9,175 nucleotides of DNA, taken from the NCBI GenBank assembly GCA_012963185.1, contig DTWD01000034.1, forward strand, positions 1 to 9,175. Reading direction: 5' to 3'. Below the pieces are notes generated by a model, which did no database searches, was not told the origin of the DNA, and worked only from the letters and a program-made list of their open reading frames with translations. Positions 6,973 through 9,175 of this stretch are shown in pieces (within the stretch, counting starts at the first letter, position 1; each line of letters starts with the position of its first letter). This DNA is from Acidobacteriota bacterium. Lineage in GTDB: Bacteria; Acidobacteriota; Vicinamibacteria; Vicinamibacterales; UBA8438. The translations under genes and the position numbers were made by a program.

Positions 6973-7665
6973 ATGGAAACACTTATTTACTGGTGCCGGA
7001 CCATCGGATATGCCGTCAGACAAGCTGCGACTGGCCACCCGACTGAGAACACACTAACTGCACTCGCATTAGCCGCAGATAAACCGACTTCATCCGTACA
7101 AGTACGACGACGTTTGGATATAGCGCAGGATCATGTACGTGGTTGCAAACACTGCCAGACGGCTCTTTCCGAAATCAAAGCTACGCTCGAAAACATCCAC
7201 CAAGTTGCACAAACGGCATCTTGCTCAATCCCTGAATTAGCCCATGTTCGACTTAGGCAGCACTCGGAAATCCTACGCCGGATTGATACTTACTTGGCAC
7301 CGCCAGCGACCGTATTAACTTTTCCATCGACTACATCACGATCACTTCCTCGACTAGCGCCGTTAACCATCTGCCTGGCGCTTACGTGCGCTGTCGGACC
7401 TTTGCTAGGCATTGTTATTCGCCCATCCGTTACATCTTTCCAAGATTCACTCGTCGAGATAAACGCATCGCCACAAGATGATTTTCTTGACGACGAACGA
7501 TCAACTCCATCCATCGAATCGAGATTTGGTCCGTATGACCTTGCAACTGACGAAGCATTCATGGCTGAGGTCGAGTACGCTGTTGGGTCACCGCTGGTGT
7601 CGCATCTCATTGTTCTCGATGAACTGACTCCACGGCTTCACGAAACATTTGTCACAGTACGGTAG
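6973..7665 (+). CDS. Probable membrane anti-sigma factor with HxxxCxxC zinc motif
   Basis: The gene directly follows the ECF sigma gene, the position of its inhibitor in most such pairs. From ATG 6973 the protein has 230 residues. HVRGCKHC (54-61) fits the HxxxCxxC core of the zinc-associated anti-sigma (ZAS/zf-HC2) domain, which holds the sigma factor at the inner membrane. One hydrophobic span (about 127-149, LAPLTICLALTCAVGPLLGIVI) separates this cytoplasmic part from an acidic tail of about 80 residues that should lie in the periplasm. The earlier zinc ligand typical of the domain is not obvious (C8 or H22 are candidates), so it is divergent. ATG 6943, overlapping the sigma gene by 14 nt, is an alternative start with AAGGA only two bases before it. 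The open frame extends much further upstream, but that part lies inside the sigma gene and is not considered coding. The role is inferred from motif, topology and position. Confidence 0.78.
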   Translation: METLIYWCRTIGYAVRQAATGHPTENTLTALALAADKPTSSVQVRRRLDIAQDHVRGCKHCQTALSEIKATLENIHQVAQTASCSIPELAHVRLRQHSEILRRIDTYLAPPATVLTFPSTTSRSLPRLAPLTICLALTCAVGPLLGIVIRPSVTSFQDSLVEINASPQDDFLDDERSTPSIESRFGPYDLATDEAFMAEVEYAVGSPLVSHLIVLDELTPRLHETFVTVR

Positions 7666-7668
7666 GAG
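7664..7668 (+). promoter_or_regulatory. Ribosome binding site supporting the ispH TTG start
   Basis: AGGAG lies 11 nt before the TTG at 7680 and overlaps the anti-sigma stop codon (TAG, 7663-7665). It supports a TTG start and suggests that ispH translation is coupled to that of the upstream gene. Confidence 0.55.
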
Positions 7669-7679
7669 CCTGAACGAGC

Positions 7680-8867
7680 TTGTCTGCAGAGGTATTCAGA
7701 AAAGGACTAGACCTCAAACATGCGGTAGCTGGCGATCTCGCCCGTGATTACAACAGCGACCTCGTCGAAACCATACGTCTTAATGATTTCACCTATCAGG
7801 ACGGTCGTGTCTCAGTACATCTCGCTAAAGAATTTGGTTTCTGTTACGGCGTAGAACGAGCTGTTGATTACGCGTATCAGACACGAAAGAAATTCCCCGA
7901 ACGAACGGTGTACCTCACTGGTGAAATCATCCACAATCCCCACGTCAACGCCCGTCTTCGGGCAGCAGGCATTCGCTTTTTGAGTGACCCGTCTGAATCC
8001 ATTGAGCACGTCACCTCCAATGCTGTCGTTATTCTCCCTGCCTTTGGCGTTACCATCCATGAGCTCGAACGCCTGATCAGTTCCGACTGCACACTAGTCG
8101 ACACCACATGTGGGTCAGTCTTGAACGTCTGGAAGAACGTAAGACAGTTCGCTCGCGACGGTTATACCGCAGTTATTCACGGGAAGGTCAAACACGAAGA
8201 GACCCAAGCGACCGCATCTCAAGCGCGCGTTGCCGACAATGGTCGATATCTAATCGTGCTCGATCGAAAAGAAGCCGAACTGATATGTGACTACATCACG
8301 GGCAAGAAATCACTCGAATCGTTCCAAGCCCACTTTCTGCACGCCTGCTCTCCGGACTTCGATCCCAGCCGGAATCTAACCCGCGTTGGACTGGCCAACC
8401 AAACGACTATGCTCATGTCTGAATCTCTTGAAATTGGGCAACTGATACGGCAGGCGATGGCTGACCGTTACGGCGAGCAGGCGATTGATAAACATTACCG
8501 TGCATTCGACACTATCTGCAGTGCAACCCAAGACCGCCAAGACGCGATCCAAGGGCTCCTTACTGAGGCCGACCTCAATCTGGCTATAGTCATCGGAGGC
8601 TATAACAGCAGCAATACGCGTAATCTTGCGAAAATCTGTGCACGTAAAGTTGCGACCTACCATATAGCAGACCCATCATGTCTCGTTTCACCATCAGAGC
8701 TACGCCACCTCCCGACAACAACTACAGCCGGTGCCAGCGCGGAACAGGTCCAAGAACACTGGCTCCCGACTACCGGGAAACTCTCTATCGGGGTGAGCGC
8801 TGGGGCATCTACCCCAGACAATATCGTCGGTGAAGTAATTTCTCGCCTTGTAGAGCTCTGTAAATAG
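7680..8867 (+). CDS. ispH: 4-hydroxy-3-methylbut-2-enyl diphosphate reductase, long plant/cyanobacterial type
   Basis: IspH (LytB) is the [4Fe-4S] enzyme that reduces HMBPP to IPP and DMAPP, the last step of the MEP isoprenoid pathway. Cluster ligands are C55 (in EFGFCYGVERA), C144 (VDTTCGSV) and C280 (TICSATQDRQDA). Substrate and catalytic residues are seen in IIHNPHVN (H85), KHEETQAT (H172, E174), NQTTML (240-245) and GGYNSSNTRNL (306-316), and the end GVSAGASTPDNIVGEVI is canonical. At 395 residues with an N-terminal extension of about 40 residues and an insert near 205-235, it belongs to the long type of plants and cyanobacteria rather than the roughly 315-residue E. coli type. The start is TTG, with AGGAG 11 nt upstream. 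It follows the anti-sigma gene by 14 nt and is probably in the same operon. The products feed carrier lipids and quinones, a plausible link to envelope biogenesis. Confidence 0.96.
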   Translation: MSAEVFRKGLDLKHAVAGDLARDYNSDLVETIRLNDFTYQDGRVSVHLAKEFGFCYGVERAVDYAYQTRKKFPERTVYLTGEIIHNPHVNARLRAAGIRFLSDPSESIEHVTSNAVVILPAFGVTIHELERLISSDCTLVDTTCGSVLNVWKNVRQFARDGYTAVIHGKVKHEETQATASQARVADNGRYLIVLDRKEAELICDYITGKKSLESFQAHFLHACSPDFDPSRNLTRVGLANQTTMLMSESLEIGQLIRQAMADRYGEQAIDKHYRAFDTICSATQDRQDAIQGLLTEADLNLAIVIGGYNSSNTRNLAKICARKVATYHIADPSCLVSPSELRHLPTTTTAGASAEQVQEHWLPTTGKLSIGVSAGASTPDNIVGEVISRLVELCK

Positions 8868-8985
8868 CCCCCTGTAAACACATCAGCTTTCTGATTCGTA
8901 ATGCATAACAATTGGATAAAACTGGTTATTGGTGCAAAAACACGTTAACAATAGATACGGATTAGGATCATAAAAGGATTTCGCC
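8868..8985 (+). promoter_or_regulatory. Gap between ispH and the LTxxQ gene, with a weak promoter candidate
   Basis: This AT-rich 118-bp gap is the likely promoter region of the downstream exported protein. TTGGTG (8929-8934), 17 bp and TAGATA (8952-8957) form a weak sigma-70-like candidate. I could not find a clear GGAAC-type ECF -35 box. AAAGGA (8973-8978) seven nt before the ATG at 8986 is a good ribosome site. A short ATCAG-CTTT-CTGAT repeat (8882-8895) follows ispH but is too weak to be called a terminator. Confidence 0.35.
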
Positions 8986-9175
8986 ATGGCTAGAACTCGA
9001 CACCATGTCACGCTCGCACTCGGCACGCTTGCTATTCTGGCCACATCGCAACCGGCAAATGCCGCCCAGGGCTATAAATGGTGGGCCTCTGAAGAAACCA
9101 AACAAGAACTGAAGCTTACTGACCCACAGGCCGATCAACTCGAAAATATCTTTCAGTCACTTCGTCCAAAACTCA
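8986..9175 (+). CDS. Exported LTxxQ-motif protein (Spy/CpxP/CnrX-like), partial, cut by right edge
   Basis: The first 63 residues are visible. A signal peptide has a basic start (MARTRHH), a hydrophobic core (about 8-20) and an ANA cleavage site near 26-27, so the mature protein should be periplasmic. It begins with YKWWASEETKQELKLT and shows one LTxxQ motif (LTDPQ, 44-48) followed by a helical QLENIFQSLRPKL, as in the Spy/CpxP/ZraP/CnrX group of periplasmic chaperones and metal sensors. The rest, including any second LTxxQ or metal-binding residues, lies outside the window. ATG 8986 is supported by AAAGGA seven nt upstream. It is preceded by a 118-bp gap, so it may have its own promoter. Such proteins are often placed near ECF sigma/anti-sigma pairs, which fits the gene order here. 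The exact role cannot be told from this part. Confidence 0.75.
   Translation, partial: MARTRHHVTLALGTLAILATSQPANAAQGYKWWASEETKQELKLTDPQADQLENIFQSLRPKL

Noticed and set aside
6512..6982. 156-codon antisense ORF across the sigma gene
   Set aside because: It is a shadow of the sigma coding sequence, rich in Ser and Arg, with no recognisable motif.
8882..8895. ATCAG-CTTT-CTGAT as an ispH terminator
   Set aside because: The stem is only five base pairs, AT-rich and not followed by a T run.

Overview
This window looks like chromosomal housekeeping DNA from a Gram-negative heterotroph of roughly balanced GC. The Gram-negative call rests on a lipoprotein signal, a membrane anti-sigma factor with a periplasmic tail and a Spy/CpxP-like exported protein. 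The plant/cyanobacterial-length IspH, the SpoIID-like protein outside a sporulation context and the ECF sigma/zinc-type anti-sigma/LTxxQ-protein grouping recall Acidobacteriota and related phyla. That placement is an inference and no taxon can be fixed from the sequence alone. I see no tRNA, rRNA, CRISPR array, insertion sequence, prophage gene or toxin pair.

Left half, minus strand, in transcription order: pckA (ATP-type PEP carboxykinase), 21 bp later gatB (amidotransferase subunit B), then a 120-150-bp gap containing a good sigma-70-type promoter, a small unrecognised ORF, a type-2 glycerate kinase whose start overlaps that ORF, and the first 73 codons of an RNase R-like exonuclease running off the left edge. 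PEPCK and glycerate kinase both feed or drain the PEP/3-phosphoglycerate node. GatB and RNase R belong to translation and RNA turnover.

Right half, plus strand, divergent from pckA: a SpoIID-family lipoprotein with a twin-arginine-like signal, an ECF sigma factor, its probable membrane anti-sigma factor with an HxxxCxxC motif, ispH (last step of the MEP isoprenoid pathway), and, after a 118-bp gap, the beginning of an exported LTxxQ (Spy/CpxP/CnrX-like) protein cut by the right edge. The first four genes are closely packed and probably co-transcribed. A reasonable inference is an envelope-related cluster: cell-wall glycan processing, an envelope-sensing sigma/anti-sigma pair, supply of isoprenoid precursors (for example for the undecaprenyl carrier) and a periplasmic stress protein.

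No stretch longer than 300 bases is without a gene. Nothing here amounts to a demonstrably new system. The least ordinary items are the sigma/anti-sigma/ispH linkage, the Tat-like SpoIID lipoprotein and the unknown small ORF.
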